Assembly (NCBI RefSeq): GCF_004745865.1
Contig: NZ_SRKZ01000004.1
Span: 124,001 to 188,000, forward strand
Direction of reading: 5' to 3'
Source: Hymenobacter wooponensis
Lineage (GTDB): Bacteria; Bacteroidota; Bacteroidia; Cytophagales; Hymenobacteraceae
DNA length: 64,000 bases
This document shows, one piece after another, positions 27,364 through 37,424 of this stretch (its first letter is position 1; each line of letters starts with the position of its first letter). The position numbers and the translations under genes were made by a program. A model generated the notes under the pieces. That model made no database searches. It saw only the letters and a list, made by a program, of their open reading frames with translations, and had not been told where the DNA came from.

Positions 27364-28893
27364 CTAGTAGCCAGGGTTTTGTTTCAGGCCGGGGTTGGCG
27401 TCCAGCTCTGATTGCGGAATGGGCAGCACCAGGTTCTTCTCCGTAGGAATGCCGCGCTGCGTGATGCCCAGCGTACGTAGGTAGGCCGCCTGGGCCGTCA
27501 TTACCGGAATAAGCTTGCCCGTGCGCTTGAGGTCAAACCAGCGGTCGAACTCGAAGGCCAGCTCGTACTTACGCTCGTTTATCACCGCATCCGTGAAGTT
27601 GGCAGTACCAGCCGTGAGGTCGTGGGCCGCAGAGGGCGTATTGATGGGCAGGCCAAAGGCGCGGCGGCGCACTTTGTTAATGGCTTCTAACCCCTCGGGA
27701 GTTGGCCCAACAGCCTCGGCCAAAATCAAATACACTTCTGCAAGCCGCATCACGGGCACATTTAGGGGCGAATCCCAGATGTTGGTCACCTCCGGTTTTT
27801 TACCCACAAACCACTTCTTGCAGTTGTAGCCAAATGGCGAGCCAGTTGCCTTAGCCGATTGCTTTGCCCCATCCGGGAACACGTCGCCGGGTACCCAAAT
27901 GGTAGCCGCTTTGCGCGTATCGCCGGCCTCGTAGCCATTCACGAAGTCAGGCTCGGGGATATTGAAACCATAGCCGCTACCAGGTGTCTGGTTGGCACCT
28001 CGGGGCCCAAAGAACTCGTTCATGGAGGAACCTACGTTGTTACGGTCATACTGATTTCGACCGTTTACATACTGCACCTCAAACAGGGACTCTTTCTCGT
28101 TTTTGTTTTCGTTCGTTACCTTGAAGTTATCGGCGTAGTTATCCCACATGGTCTTACCCGACTTAGTAATCACCTCCCGTGCCCACTGAGCGGCTTCGGG
28201 TTTCTTACCCTCGGTGATGTAGACTTTAGCCAACAAGCCAGCAGCAGCCCATTTAGTAGCCCGGCCCAGATCGGTGCCGCTGTACGATGGCTGCAGGTTT
28301 TCGTAGGCATCTTTCAGGTCCTGCTCAATCTGCTTGTATACTTCAGCGGCTGGCGTGCGCGGAATATTTACCGCTTCGGGGCTGGCGGGCGGTGCCGTAA
28401 ACAGGGGTACGTCGCCATAAGCCCGCACCAGGTCGAAGTAGTACTTGGCCCGTAGGAACTGAGCCTCTCCTAGGCACCGCTTCTGAATCACGGGGTCCAT
28501 GTTAGGAATGCTCGGCACTTTCTGCAGTACCAGGTTGGCGCGCTGTACCCCAATAAAGGAGCCGCCCCACAGCCGGTTCACCACTGTGTTAGTAGATGGA
28601 ATGCTGAAAGCCTCCAACTGCTTGTACTCGATGCCGTCATTGCCATCGTCGCCGCCCGTTACCGAGATATCGGCCATGATGTCGAAGGCCCACATGGCCA
28701 GGTTATACTGCCCTTCCTTGGTCAGTTCACTATAGGCAGCATTCGTGGCCTGAATGGCGTCCTGCTGGGTTTGGTAAAAGTTGGCGTCGGTTACTTGATC
28801 GGCGGGAGCTTCTTCGAGAAACTTCTCGGTGCAGCCCACCAGCAGGCCTAGCGAAAGCAGAAAGGCGCTGCACGTGATTTTAGAAATATTCAT
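27364..28893 (-). CDS. SusD/RagB-family outer-membrane lipoprotein (SusD1)
   Basis: A 509-residue lipoprotein (lipobox GLLVGC, Cys21) with the SusD fold. Seen are FLEEAPADQVTDANFYQT at the mature start, LGEAQFLRAKYYFDLVRAYG in the TPR-like core, and the family ending LKQNPGY. SusD proteins cap the SusC barrel and bind the incoming glycan. The gap to SusC1 is 27 bases, so the two form one outer-membrane import complex. The UGG-type stop context (TAG inside CTAGGCC) matches SusD2. Confidence 0.95.
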   Translation of the reverse strand: MNISKITCSAFLLSLGLLVGCTEKFLEEAPADQVTDANFYQTQQDAIQATNAAYSELTKEGQYNLAMWAFDIMADISVTGGDDGNDGIEYKQLEAFSIPSTNTVVNRLWGGSFIGVQRANLVLQKVPSIPNMDPVIQKRCLGEAQFLRAKYYFDLVRAYGDVPLFTAPPASPEAVNIPRTPAAEVYKQIEQDLKDAYENLQPSYSGTDLGRATKWAAAGLLAKVYITEGKKPEAAQWAREVITKSGKTMWDNYADNFKVTNENKNEKESLFEVQYVNGRNQYDRNNVGSSMNEFFGPRGANQTPGSGYGFNIPEPDFVNGYEAGDTRKAATIWVPGDVFPDGAKQSAKATGSPFGYNCKKWFVGKKPEVTNIWDSPLNVPVMRLAEVYLILAEAVGPTPEGLEAINKVRRRAFGLPINTPSAAHDLTAGTANFTDAVINERKYELAFEFDRWFDLKRTGKLIPVMTAQAAYLRTLGITQRGIPTEKNLVLPIPQSELDANPGLKQNPGY

Positions 28894-28920
28894 GAGTAGG
28901 TAGGTGGGAATTAGTAAGGA

Positions 28921-31900
28921 TTAGAACCCGATGTTAATGCCGCCCATGAACACGCGCGACTGCGGGTAAATGCCTAGGTCAATGCCGCTGGGGCTTACTT
29001 CGGGGTCGTAGCCGGTGTATTTGGTTAGCGTCACTAGGTTTTGGGCCGTAACGTACACACGCAGCTGAGTAGCCGAAATGCGGCTCATCAAGGTCTTAGG
29101 CAGGGTATAGCCAAAGGTGAGGTTCTTCAAACGCACATAAGAGCCGTCCTCGATATAGTGCGTAGATACCCGCAGGTTGTTATTTGGGTCGCCGTTGATA
29201 GCGCGCGGAACATCGTTGCTGGTGCCGGGGCCAGTCCAACGGTTCAGGATGCGGGTAGTACCGTTCGTGGTACTGTATAGGGCGCTTTCCGTGATATATC
29301 GGTTCAGGTTGTACACGTCATTGCCCTGTACCCCCTGAATGAAAAAGCTCAAATCAAAGCTCTTGTAGTTCAGCGTGTTGGTCAGACCAAACGAGAAGTC
29401 AGGGTTAGGATTACCAATAAATGTGCGGTCCAGGCTGGTGATAACTCCATCGCCGTTAATATCCTTGAAGCGAATATCGCCAGGGGCAGTGCCGGGCTGC
29501 TGAACAGGGGCATTTTTAACCTCTTCCGGAGTCTGGAACAAGCCCTCGGCCACGTAGCCGTAGAATGAGCCAAAGGGCTGATTGATGTCGTAGCGTACAA
29601 CGGCACCGCTCAGGTAACTTGTTCCGTTATAAGGCACCCCGGCGCCCAGTGATTCCAAGCGGGTTTTAAAGGCCGAGATATTAAAGGTAGTAGTCCAGTC
29701 TAGGCCCCCGTTCGAGCCAGTAAAGTTGTGCGAAGTCAGCGACAGGTCGATGCCGCGGTTGTAGGCCGAGGCCGCGTTGGCATTCACCGACTCATAGGTG
29801 CCCGACACCAGGGATGGGGGCACACCCGCAATCAGGTTGGGCGAGTTCCGGTTGTAGAGGTCGATGCTGGCCTCAAAGCGGTTGTCGAGGAAGCCCATGT
29901 CCAGACCAATGTTGGCTTGGTCGTTGTACTCCCAGCGCAGTTTGGGGTTAGCCAGACGAGTAGGTGCTCCACCCGTGTTAATAGCCCCGTCCGACCCGAA
30001 CGGATACGTGATGCCGAAGTTAATGGCATACAGATACGCAAAGCGGCCCGCGTTCAGTTCGTTACCTACCCGGCCGTAGCCCGCGCGTAGTTTCAGGTTG
30101 CTCACTACGCTGTTTCCTTTCAGGAAATCCTCTTCGGAAATGCGCCAGCCCACCGAAGCACCAGGGAAGAAGCCAAACTTCTCACCGGGCTGGAAGCGGG
30201 AGGAGCCGTCGTAACGGGCAATGGCCTGGAAGATGTACTTGCCCGCAAACTCGTAGTTAACCCGGCCAAAGTAGCTGGCTAAGCGGCGGGGTGTGGGGTC
30301 AAGCGTGCCGGCGTTAGCCAACAGCGTATTGATGGGGCCCGCATTAATAGTTTGCAGGTCGTTGCGCAGATAGCCCGTGCGGTAGGCCTCTACGTTGCTG
30401 TAGTTGAACTCCTGGGCCGACTGGCCTACGAGCAGCGTAACCTGGTGCTTGTCGGCAAACAGTTTATCGAAAGTGGCCGTGTTCTCAATTAGATACGTGG
30501 GGGCGTAGCCGGCTGTAGCGGAGGCGCCTGCCGTAATGTAGCGCTGCGTGTAACCGGCCAGTTCAGGGCCGCGCGCGGCGAAGCTGTTAAAGTTCTCGAA
30601 GACAAGGTCAGCGCCCACGTTGGTGCGGAAGCGTAACCCTTTCACCGGCTCTAACTCAGCGAAGAAGGTGTTTATAGCCCGGTTGCGAGTAAATCTCTGG
30701 TTTACGCGCAGCGCAGTGGCCAGGGGGTTTTCCTCCGTGAAGTTATCATTGGCACTGTTGGGCTGGTACCAGTAGCCATCGGGGCGGTAGGCCTGTACGG
30801 TGGGCGGGATGCGCAGCAGCTGCTGCACGGCGCCGTACTCTCCATTGTTGCTAGTTACCTGCCGGTCGCTTGCGTGCGACAGGGCGATGCTAGTTCCAAT
30901 TTTCAGCATGCGACCAATCTGCACGTCGCCATTAGCCCGGAGGGTGAAGCGCTCGAAGTTGGTGCCTACGATGATACCATCCTGCTGGAAGTATGCTCCT
31001 GACAACGCAAAGCGGGCCTTCTCACTGCCCCCGGTTGCGGAAAGGGAATAGTTCTGGATCTTGGCCCGGCGGAACACTAAATCCTGCCAGTCAGTACCTT
31101 CGCCCAGTGTGGAAGGATCACGCAGCTTATCGAGAGCAATGGGCTTGCCAGCGGCCAGCAACGACTCGTTGTTGATAGTAGCGTACTCCTCTGAGTTAAG
31201 CAGATCGAGTTTGCGCGCTACAGTCTGCACGCCGCGATATGCATCTAGGTTAAACGTAGTCTTTCCAGCCTTGCCGCGCTTGGTGGTGATAATTACTACT
31301 CCGTTTGCAGCGCGAACCCCGTAGATAGCCGTGGCCGAGGCGTCCTTCAGGATATCAATGGATTCAATATCGTTGGGGCTAATGGCACTCAGCTGGCTAT
31401 CACCCCGGTCTGGCAGTGGAAATCCATCCACTACGTACAGAGGGTTGTTATTGCCCGCAGAAGTGATACCTCGCACCCGAATGGCAGTACCAGCTGCGCC
31501 ACCGGGCGCGCCACCACTGGAAGTGATGGTTACCCCCGAAACTTTGCCTTGGATAGCCTGCGTAACATCCGGGACTGGCTGACGCACAATATCAGCAGCG
31601 CCTACCGAGGAAATAGCACCGGTAACGCTACCGCGCTCCTGAGTACCGTATCCTACAACTACTACTTCGCTCAGGGCACGGCTATCTTCGGTTAGGGTTA
31701 CGCTTAAATTGCTAGAAGCCCCCGTTACGGGCAATTCTTTGCGAGAGAAGCCTACATAGCTGATTACCAGAGTTGAGCCTTCTGGTGCATTAAGGGTAAA
31801 GTTACCATTGGCATCGGTGGAAGTTCCTACTGTGGTGCCTTTTACCACAATGGTAACACCAGGGAGTGGGTCACCGTTTGATTGAATAACACGGCCCGAT

Positions 31901-32055
31901 ACGGGCACGTCGGCGAAAACGGCACGCTCTGGTGCCAGATTTGCCAGCGGGGAAACGGCAGCGGCAGCGGCCGGAGCCGCTAACACCGGCAGACCGACTG
32001 CAGACAGCCATACGGCCCGCCGCAGCAATGCGTTGGTGTAGAAAGATTGGTTCAT
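28921..32055 (-). CDS. SusC-family TonB-linked outer-membrane transporter (SusC1)
   Basis: A 1044-residue outer-membrane transporter. In order: signal peptide (to about 35), carboxypeptidase-regulatory-like domain (about 50-125, VSGRVIQSNGDPLPGVTIVV), the TonB-box-like SEVVVVGYGTQ, plug (about 140-260, with PLYVVDGFP and ATAIYGVRAANGVVIITTKR), then the barrel ending GGINIGF. It lacks the STN domain of SusC2, so it should not signal through a FecR/sigma pair. This agrees with a different regulator at 32840. It heads the operon with SusD1, PKD and GH16 and probably imports beta-1,3/1,6-gluco-oligosaccharides. Confidence 0.96.
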   Translation of the reverse strand: MNQSFYTNALLRRAVWLSAVGLPVLAAPAAAAAVSPLANLAPERAVFADVPVSGRVIQSNGDPLPGVTIVVKGTTVGTSTDANGNFTLNAPEGSTLVISYVGFSRKELPVTGASSNLSVTLTEDSRALSEVVVVGYGTQERGSVTGAISSVGAADIVRQPVPDVTQAIQGKVSGVTITSSGGAPGGAAGTAIRVRGITSAGNNNPLYVVDGFPLPDRGDSQLSAISPNDIESIDILKDASATAIYGVRAANGVVIITTKRGKAGKTTFNLDAYRGVQTVARKLDLLNSEEYATINNESLLAAGKPIALDKLRDPSTLGEGTDWQDLVFRRAKIQNYSLSATGGSEKARFALSGAYFQQDGIIVGTNFERFTLRANGDVQIGRMLKIGTSIALSHASDRQVTSNNGEYGAVQQLLRIPPTVQAYRPDGYWYQPNSANDNFTEENPLATALRVNQRFTRNRAINTFFAELEPVKGLRFRTNVGADLVFENFNSFAARGPELAGYTQRYITAGASATAGYAPTYLIENTATFDKLFADKHQVTLLVGQSAQEFNYSNVEAYRTGYLRNDLQTINAGPINTLLANAGTLDPTPRRLASYFGRVNYEFAGKYIFQAIARYDGSSRFQPGEKFGFFPGASVGWRISEEDFLKGNSVVSNLKLRAGYGRVGNELNAGRFAYLYAINFGITYPFGSDGAINTGGAPTRLANPKLRWEYNDQANIGLDMGFLDNRFEASIDLYNRNSPNLIAGVPPSLVSGTYESVNANAASAYNRGIDLSLTSHNFTGSNGGLDWTTTFNISAFKTRLESLGAGVPYNGTSYLSGAVVRYDINQPFGSFYGYVAEGLFQTPEEVKNAPVQQPGTAPGDIRFKDINGDGVITSLDRTFIGNPNPDFSFGLTNTLNYKSFDLSFFIQGVQGNDVYNLNRYITESALYSTTNGTTRILNRWTGPGTSNDVPRAINGDPNNNLRVSTHYIEDGSYVRLKNLTFGYTLPKTLMSRISATQLRVYVTAQNLVTLTKYTGYDPEVSPSGIDLGIYPQSRVFMGGINIGF

Positions 32056-32839
32056 ATGAATGTGGGAATTGTGGGTAAGATCTTAGTAAGGCAGGTTATG
32101 GGAAACCTGCACTCAAGCTCAGTGCTTGCCGAAAGCAGAACTATTCAGGGAGGTAAATAGCGTAGTAGATCGGCGGCCGCGTGACGGCACACCTATTGGG
32201 CATTGAACTCCTGATTCGATTGAAAAGGATCGGCTACAAACTGGCCTAGGTAAAAGTCAATTTGCGTTTAATAGCTCGACAGCTATAGGTGCTACCATCT
32301 CACTGAAACTTCATGTTTGAGCTAATGGTAATCACTGCAGAAGAACGAAGCAGTATTAGATTCTTCTTGGCAACCTGAGTGCTGGCTATCTACTAAGGAT
32401 AGCGACTTGCATAGTCATGAACTCAATGGTCGAACACTGCAGAAATAGCTACTCGGTCAGGTTGCACACGTAATTTTTGCTGATTCAGAAGCGTGGGAAC
32501 CGCTGGGGTGCAAATCGCAACATATATAGAGGAGAGAACAGCTCGTATGTGAGCTTCTGTGGTGGGTGGGAAGGGTAGCATGGGGTCGGGGGGAATGCCC
32601 AAATATATCCGACCTTGTTTGGGAAATGCAAGAGCAAAATGGGCCTCAGTTTGCCCTAAAAGCATTTTTTCGCGTTGTTAACAACTTAACTATACACTTA
32701 CTACACACGCAGAAAGCAGTATAGTATGCCTTGTTGTTCTGCTAGTGCCATTTAGCCGAATGACAAGCTTCACGTAAAAAACAATTCAAAAATCAGGGCT
32801 TGAGAGTCACTTTTTTGAAAATAATTAACTGGCATTATC
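32056..32839. other. SusC1 upstream region: promoter and about 540-nt leader
   Basis: A 784-base gap. The minus-strand promoter is at 32600-32707 and the rest up to 32055 would be untranslated leader. A small hairpin (32091-32097 with 32104-32110) lies about 36 bases before the SusC1 start. The part near 32785-32819 is an AT-only inverted repeat after the sensor gene. I see no credible gene. Confidence 0.55.
32600..32707 (-). promoter_or_regulatory. SusC1 promoter with shared upstream box
   Basis: Read on the minus strand: box TGTGTAGTAAGTGTATAG (32707-32690), TTG at 32631-32629, a 21-base spacer and -7 TATATTTG (32607-32600). Box-to--7 distance (last A to last G) is 91 bases, identical to the GH5 promoter, and the 18-base box differs from the GH5 copy at one position only. 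Confidence 0.75.
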
Positions 32840-34873
32840 CTATATAGCAACCTTTCTTATCGCCGTACTTGGTGCTACTCTTTCTTCTGCCACACTTACT
32901 TCTTCTTCGGCTCCTCCGGTGGCATCCAGTAGAATGTGCGTCCAATCCTCATTCTCATCAAAATCAGGCGATTGCCTACGCCGGCGCATGGCTTCTAGCA
33001 CCTTTTGGCTGAAGCTCCAGCAGGTGCCTTGACGTAGATCGAGCACCCTTGATAGCTCTTGTGAAGTATAGCTGCCCTTGTGGGTATAAATCAGGAAAAC
33101 AGCATAAAAAGCCTTGATAATAGAGAACTTACACTTCTGCAATAAGGTGTAAGCTGTGGCCGACTCTACGTAGCGGCAGCGGGTGCATCGGCGAGAATGT
33201 GGCTCACGACCATCACAATACTTCTCGTGGCCACATTTACGGCATTGGAAGGTATCAGACCACTTCAGGTTAGCTAAGTAAGTTAAGCAAGCTTCCTTAT
33301 CGGGATAGATCTGGCTAAACTCACCAAAATTCACCTCTTTGGATAGTACACGAGCCGTTTTGGCTTCCTGCAAGTCGCGCTGCAAGTCAGTGTTCAACTT
33401 TTCAATTGCTGCCGATTGCAGAGCCAGCAAGCCGTTTGCCTGCAATAGTTCTCGGTTCTGGGCACTGATTGTGTCACTCTGCCGACGCAATTCTTCGGTG
33501 CGTAATGCGACCAGACTTTCTAACTCTGTATTGAGCTGATCCTTTAGCTCTTGATTTCGCTTAAGCTGCTCTACTAATCGATCTTGGGCGAGATGTTTCT
33601 TTCTGAGTTGTTTTACTACCTTCTCCTGAGCCCTAATAGTCAGGTCTTTAATCCCCTTGATCTTCTCACCCAAGGCATATGAAAGAACTACTACCTCTAC
33701 TACAAAGGCAGCATTCATACTGTAAACTGTTGCGGTATTGGTGAAGGTGTCAATACCAAGCTTACGCAAAATGAGGAAGCCCACACTCACTGCCACCATA
33801 GCGTGGGCTAGCAGGAAGTAGCCGGCAGGCCGGAACCCGCGCTGCCAAATACGAAAAGCGAGGTAGTAAATCATGCCGTATGGCAGCAGATACAGCCAGA
33901 ACCCCCAGCCGGAGTTAAGCCAGATGGTATCGAGCAGCAGAGCAGCTACACTCAGTAGCACTACTGCTCGTACCCACTGGTCGTAGCGTGGCAGCCGCTG
34001 CGGAGCATCCAAGAACTGCCGGGCATAGTAGCTGAACGTTAGCAACAGCAAGATTGGTGATCCTGCTATAATCATCTGATTTAGTGTCGGATAACCTGGC
34101 CACAGATATTGAAATCCTAGGCCATCCTCCGATAAAAACATCAGGCTTGAACTCAGCACATACAACACATAGCGTAAGTAGGTCTGCTCGCCGATGAATA
34201 TATAGAGGCAAAGATTATAGATAACCATAATCAGCAGGATGCCATAGAAACCACCCAGTAGGCCGTATTCTGCCTGAAAGTGAACGGCCAGGGTTTGCTC
34301 CGTCCGTAATCGGCTGAGGAAACTGGTTTTGGAGTTTGAGCGCAGCCGCAAGTAGAATACCTGAGTTTGATCGGGCTCCAGCGCTAAGCGAAATAGAAAG
34401 TTCTTATACGGAAAGCGACGTGAAGTTAGGGGCTGATCGGCCCCTGTATGAATAATGTTCTGCTTAGCGTCAGCAGATGAAAAGAAGGAGATGTCGTTAA
34501 GGTGAGAATCAAACAGTTCGAAGTACCAGTGTTGCGCTAGTCCTCCTTCGGCCCGTACTACCAAGCGCAACCAGTAAGCTGCGCCAGGATGCTCCATGTT
34601 AGTGGGCAGCTTGTCGCCACGCTCAAATGCGGCTGCATGAATAGGTTGCTGCACATCAGCAAGGGTAAGTTGTCCCGATGGATCCTCCAGCACGCTGTAA
34701 AAGCGAGGTTCCACGAAAAGCTCCTCCAAGTTAGGCCGCACTCGGAGGGTATCGGGCCCGGCTACAGGGGCCGCACCGGCGCTACGAAGAGTAAATAGTA
34801 GCGTCACATTCACAAATAGAGCAGTTAGCCAACCACTCCTATACAGAGAGATATTGCGAAAAAAGGGCCTCAT
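32840..34873 (-). CDS. 7TM-DISM membrane sensor fused to an IS1595-type transposase zinc ribbon
   Basis: A 677-residue protein. In order: signal peptide (about 1-35), extracellular DISMED2-like beta domain (50-190), seven membrane helices (about 205-400, starting GGFYGILLIMVIYNLCLYIF), a long coiled coil (405-515), then a zinc ribbon with Cys544/Cys547 (CRKC) and Cys563/Cys566 (CTRC). Before the ribbon is YPDKEACLTYLANLKWSD; after it SATAYTLL and a helical, HTH-like stretch to about 635. That tail matches the N-terminus of IS1595-type transposases; the DDE nuclease is absent. No kinase or LuxR domain is present. I infer a membrane-bound DNA-binding regulator. It lies 37 bases after GH5 in the same operon. 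The upstream TTG at 34885 is a less likely start. Confidence 0.88.
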   Translation of the reverse strand: MRPFFRNISLYRSGWLTALFVNVTLLFTLRSAGAAPVAGPDTLRVRPNLEELFVEPRFYSVLEDPSGQLTLADVQQPIHAAAFERGDKLPTNMEHPGAAYWLRLVVRAEGGLAQHWYFELFDSHLNDISFFSSADAKQNIIHTGADQPLTSRRFPYKNFLFRLALEPDQTQVFYLRLRSNSKTSFLSRLRTEQTLAVHFQAEYGLLGGFYGILLIMVIYNLCLYIFIGEQTYLRYVLYVLSSSLMFLSEDGLGFQYLWPGYPTLNQMIIAGSPILLLLTFSYYARQFLDAPQRLPRYDQWVRAVVLLSVAALLLDTIWLNSGWGFWLYLLPYGMIYYLAFRIWQRGFRPAGYFLLAHAMVAVSVGFLILRKLGIDTFTNTATVYSMNAAFVVEVVVLSYALGEKIKGIKDLTIRAQEKVVKQLRKKHLAQDRLVEQLKRNQELKDQLNTELESLVALRTEELRRQSDTISAQNRELLQANGLLALQSAAIEKLNTDLQRDLQEAKTARVLSKEVNFGEFSQIYPDKEACLTYLANLKWSDTFQCRKCGHEKYCDGREPHSRRCTRCRYVESATAYTLLQKCKFSIIKAFYAVFLIYTHKGSYTSQELSRVLDLRQGTCWSFSQKVLEAMRRRRQSPDFDENEDWTHILLDATGGAEEEVSVAEERVAPSTAIRKVAI

Positions 34874-34910
34874 CGTACTTTCCAAGTTAAGAAAAAGTAA
34901 CGCAGTTGCC

Positions 34911-36788
34911 TTACTGGCCTCCTGCTGAAGAGGCGCCGGTTTGTTCGAAGCGCATCCAACTGATTTGGTTTACTGGCTGCTCCACTAAAAGCCGTAATTG
35001 ATGCTGTCCTGCTGGAAGTGGCGGCGTTTTCACTGTCACAGTGGCCCATTCTCCTGCTGTAGTGGCTTGGCTTACTGGCACTAACACTAGCTTGCCCCCA
35101 TCTAATTGTAGACTAACCTGACCTGGAGCACTGCCCTTCTGCACTCGCATGTGCAAAGTGTAAGATCCTGCCGAAGCCACTTTTACTGTATACTTCAGCC
35201 ACTCACCTGCTGACAAGTGGCCTACCGAAAAGTTTTTATCTGGTGAGTCAGTATTCACTTTTATATCAACCCCATCGTTTCGGTAGGCACCACCTTGATT
35301 CCAGGGGGTATTGTCGCGGAAGTCTACTTTCGCCGAGTAATCGTCGTGGTAGGCCACTTCGGCCCTCCCCAGATCATAATCAGCTGCTTGAATGGTTCCC
35401 GGAATAGTAAGAGCCGTAATGGGAGCCTGGAACGTGGCCGGCTGAGTAAGCGCGGCTATCACATCGCGGTTAGGTTGACAATTGGCATACTGCACGTTAC
35501 GCAGCAAAGCAGCCCGTCCTTCAGGAGTTAGTACACTTCCGTAAGGCTTAACCCGAAGCAAACTGGTGGGGCCATCTACCCGCTTCAGGGTCCAGTGACA
35601 CCAGCCGATATTCTGAGCATTTAGCCCTTGCACGGCCGCCACAAACCATTCATTGGAGTTTTCGCCGGTCTCCCCCACCCACACCGGCACCTGCCACCGG
35701 TCGCGGAAGGCAGCCAGATTGTGTAGTAGGTTGATTTGGTTAGGGTTATTATCGGCCGTTTCTGGCGTGTTGGGGCACCAGTAGCGGTGGGCATTGTAGG
35801 CCAGGTTAGTCTTGTCTTGAATAGCCAGTTTATCAGGCGTGAGGTTCGTGTACTCATTGCCGTAGCCATTGCCTTCCAGCAGCAGCATGTGCTTATCATT
35901 TTGCGCCCGCACGGCGTTGATAAGGCGAGAGTACAGGGCGCTTAGCTCCTGATTGTCTGCCGACATGCCGTTTGCCGCATTTAAGTTGTGTGGCTCATTT
36001 ATAAGATCGTACATGGCCACTCTCAAGTCGCTTTTATAACGAGCTGAGAGCTTTTCCCAGAGTCGCACGGTCATGTCCTGGTAGATAGGCCTGCCTTTGG
36101 CATCGCGCCGTTTCCACAGATCCAACGACACGAAGTTGTCGTTGATGTTGCGGTCGGTGCCTTGCCCACCGGGGGCGGCATGCAAATCCAGAATGACGTA
36201 TAGCTTATTAGCCGCGCACCATTTCAGCACGTCATCAATAAAGCGGAACCCGTCGAGGTTCTTGGTATCCGTAAAGAGCTGGTTTTGATCGTACCACGTG
36301 CTCAACTGCTCAACGTAGCCATCCACGTTTTTGGGGCTCAACATAGCCTGGGTGCGGGCATGACGCTGAGCGGCCGTCAGGAACAAGTCGTAGTGAAAGG
36401 GCAATCGTACACAGTTAAACCCCTGCTTCGCAATGAAATCAATATCGGCCTTGGTAATGAAGTTGGCCCGATACTGCTTGTAAAACTCTTCCATCTGCGC
36501 TTCCGGCATGGTGCGGAGCATGCCCTGCTTGATGCGCCACTGACAATTCAGGGAATCTGTTTGCAAAATGTAGCTTTCCTGGAGCAGCCACCCACCCACA
36601 TTAAAACCACGCAGCACTACTTCCTTCCCATTGGCATCAACCATCTGGGAGCCTTTGGCCTGTAGAAAGGGCAACTGTTGTGCTTCAGCGTTAGGAGTAA
36701 ACAGTGAGGTTGCTGCGACTGTAAGAAAACCAAAGAATATATTACGGAGGATATTATTCCGCTGCGGCGAAGGGCTGGACCCGTTCAT
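34911..36788 (-). CDS. GH5 glycoside hydrolase with C-terminal CBM6
   Basis: A 625-residue exported enzyme with a hydrophobic N-terminal signal (FFGFLTVAATSLFTPNAEA). The GH5 barrel has acid/base Glu265 in DLINEPHN, nucleophile Glu373 in VWVGETGE, and RLPFHYDLF near the substrate site. From about residue 465 a CBM6-type beta-sandwich follows (YRNDGVDIKV, then LSAGEWLKYTVKVASAGSYT), which in this family binds beta-glucans or xylans. In a GH16/GH30 context it is likely a beta-1,3- or mixed beta-glucanase (inference). It is followed by the 7TM sensor gene and preceded by an attenuator-like terminator and a shared promoter box. Confidence 0.92.
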   Translation of the reverse strand: MNGSSPSPQRNNILRNIFFGFLTVAATSLFTPNAEAQQLPFLQAKGSQMVDANGKEVVLRGFNVGGWLLQESYILQTDSLNCQWRIKQGMLRTMPEAQMEEFYKQYRANFITKADIDFIAKQGFNCVRLPFHYDLFLTAAQRHARTQAMLSPKNVDGYVEQLSTWYDQNQLFTDTKNLDGFRFIDDVLKWCAANKLYVILDLHAAPGGQGTDRNINDNFVSLDLWKRRDAKGRPIYQDMTVRLWEKLSARYKSDLRVAMYDLINEPHNLNAANGMSADNQELSALYSRLINAVRAQNDKHMLLLEGNGYGNEYTNLTPDKLAIQDKTNLAYNAHRYWCPNTPETADNNPNQINLLHNLAAFRDRWQVPVWVGETGENSNEWFVAAVQGLNAQNIGWCHWTLKRVDGPTSLLRVKPYGSVLTPEGRAALLRNVQYANCQPNRDVIAALTQPATFQAPITALTIPGTIQAADYDLGRAEVAYHDDYSAKVDFRDNTPWNQGGAYRNDGVDIKVNTDSPDKNFSVGHLSAGEWLKYTVKVASAGSYTLHMRVQKGSAPGQVSLQLDGGKLVLVPVSQATTAGEWATVTVKTPPLPAGQHQLRLLVEQPVNQISWMRFEQTGASSAGGQ

Positions 36789-36827
36789 AGGAGTTGCTTG
36801 CTTGGGGTGGAGGGCAATTCGTCAGCG

Positions 36828-36860
36828 AAAAAAACGGGGAGGAGATACTCCGCCCCGTTT
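36828..36860 (-). terminator. Intrinsic terminator in the GH5 leader (possible attenuator)
   Basis: On the minus strand, 36860-36848 pairs with 36844-36832 (13 positions, one mismatch, loop of three), and seven T follow. It lies 39 bases before the GH5 ATG, between that gene and its promoter, so it must be read through or avoided for GH5 and the sensor to be expressed. Confidence 0.8.
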
Positions 36861-37363
36861 CCGCCGTTATCACACTTCAATGCACGTATTTATATATAGT
36901 CCCTGCTTCATAGCCTTAGCTAAGAAGGAACATAGGGGCTGCCTAGGCCAGTGGTACCTACACGCGAGAGCACTACGTTGCTTGTTAGAACGTGTGGCGC
37001 CACTAAGGCAAGACCAAGAAAATTAGGAAGCCTTTACAGGCAGCTACCACGTACGTGCGGAGGCAGTGTCACCATACCTGACCAACAGATTGGTTGAGCC
37101 TCCAACCAAGCGGTACATTGAACAGTAGAGCTAGCGTGTGCTCAAAGTGTTGTTACCGATGTCTCTGGTTGGAGCGTACGTGGCCTAGGCAGATATTCTA
37201 GCCTGAGGTAGTAGGTATTCTATTCATGGGGGGTGGGATTTGGAAGTAATAGAGTTCGGACGCCACCCACTTTGCCATTTTAGGCGAGGTAAGGTGGTAA
37301 GCAGAGCGGAGACCACGGAGCACAAAAGGGTAACTCCGTGAGGCTAGTTGGCAATAGAAACAG

Positions 37364-37414
37364 AGGGAGTGCTGTGGCAGGTCATCGTTGACCTGAGAAC
37401 GGGTACCACTCCCT
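37364..37414 (-). ncRNA. Structured 5' end of the GH5 leader RNA (candidate)
   Basis: AGGGAGTG (37364-37371) pairs with CACTCCCT (37407-37414), enclosing a second stem, CAGGTCA/TGACCTG (37378-37384 with 37389-37395, loop of four). On the minus strand it starts within a few bases of the predicted transcription start, so it would fold at the very 5' end of the leader. I recognise no known riboswitch class. Confidence 0.45.
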
Positions 37415-37424
37415 TTGTTGTCAT

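Noticed and set aside
32423..32665. 80-codon minus-strand ORF in the SusC1 upstream gap
   Set aside because: It overlaps the predicted SusC1 promoter, has a low-quality Pro-rich translation and no family features.
33000..33400. A transposase gene or insertion sequence at the zinc-ribbon region
   Set aside because: The ribbon is in frame with the membrane sensor, there is no DDE domain, and I see no terminal repeats, so it is a fusion rather than an element.
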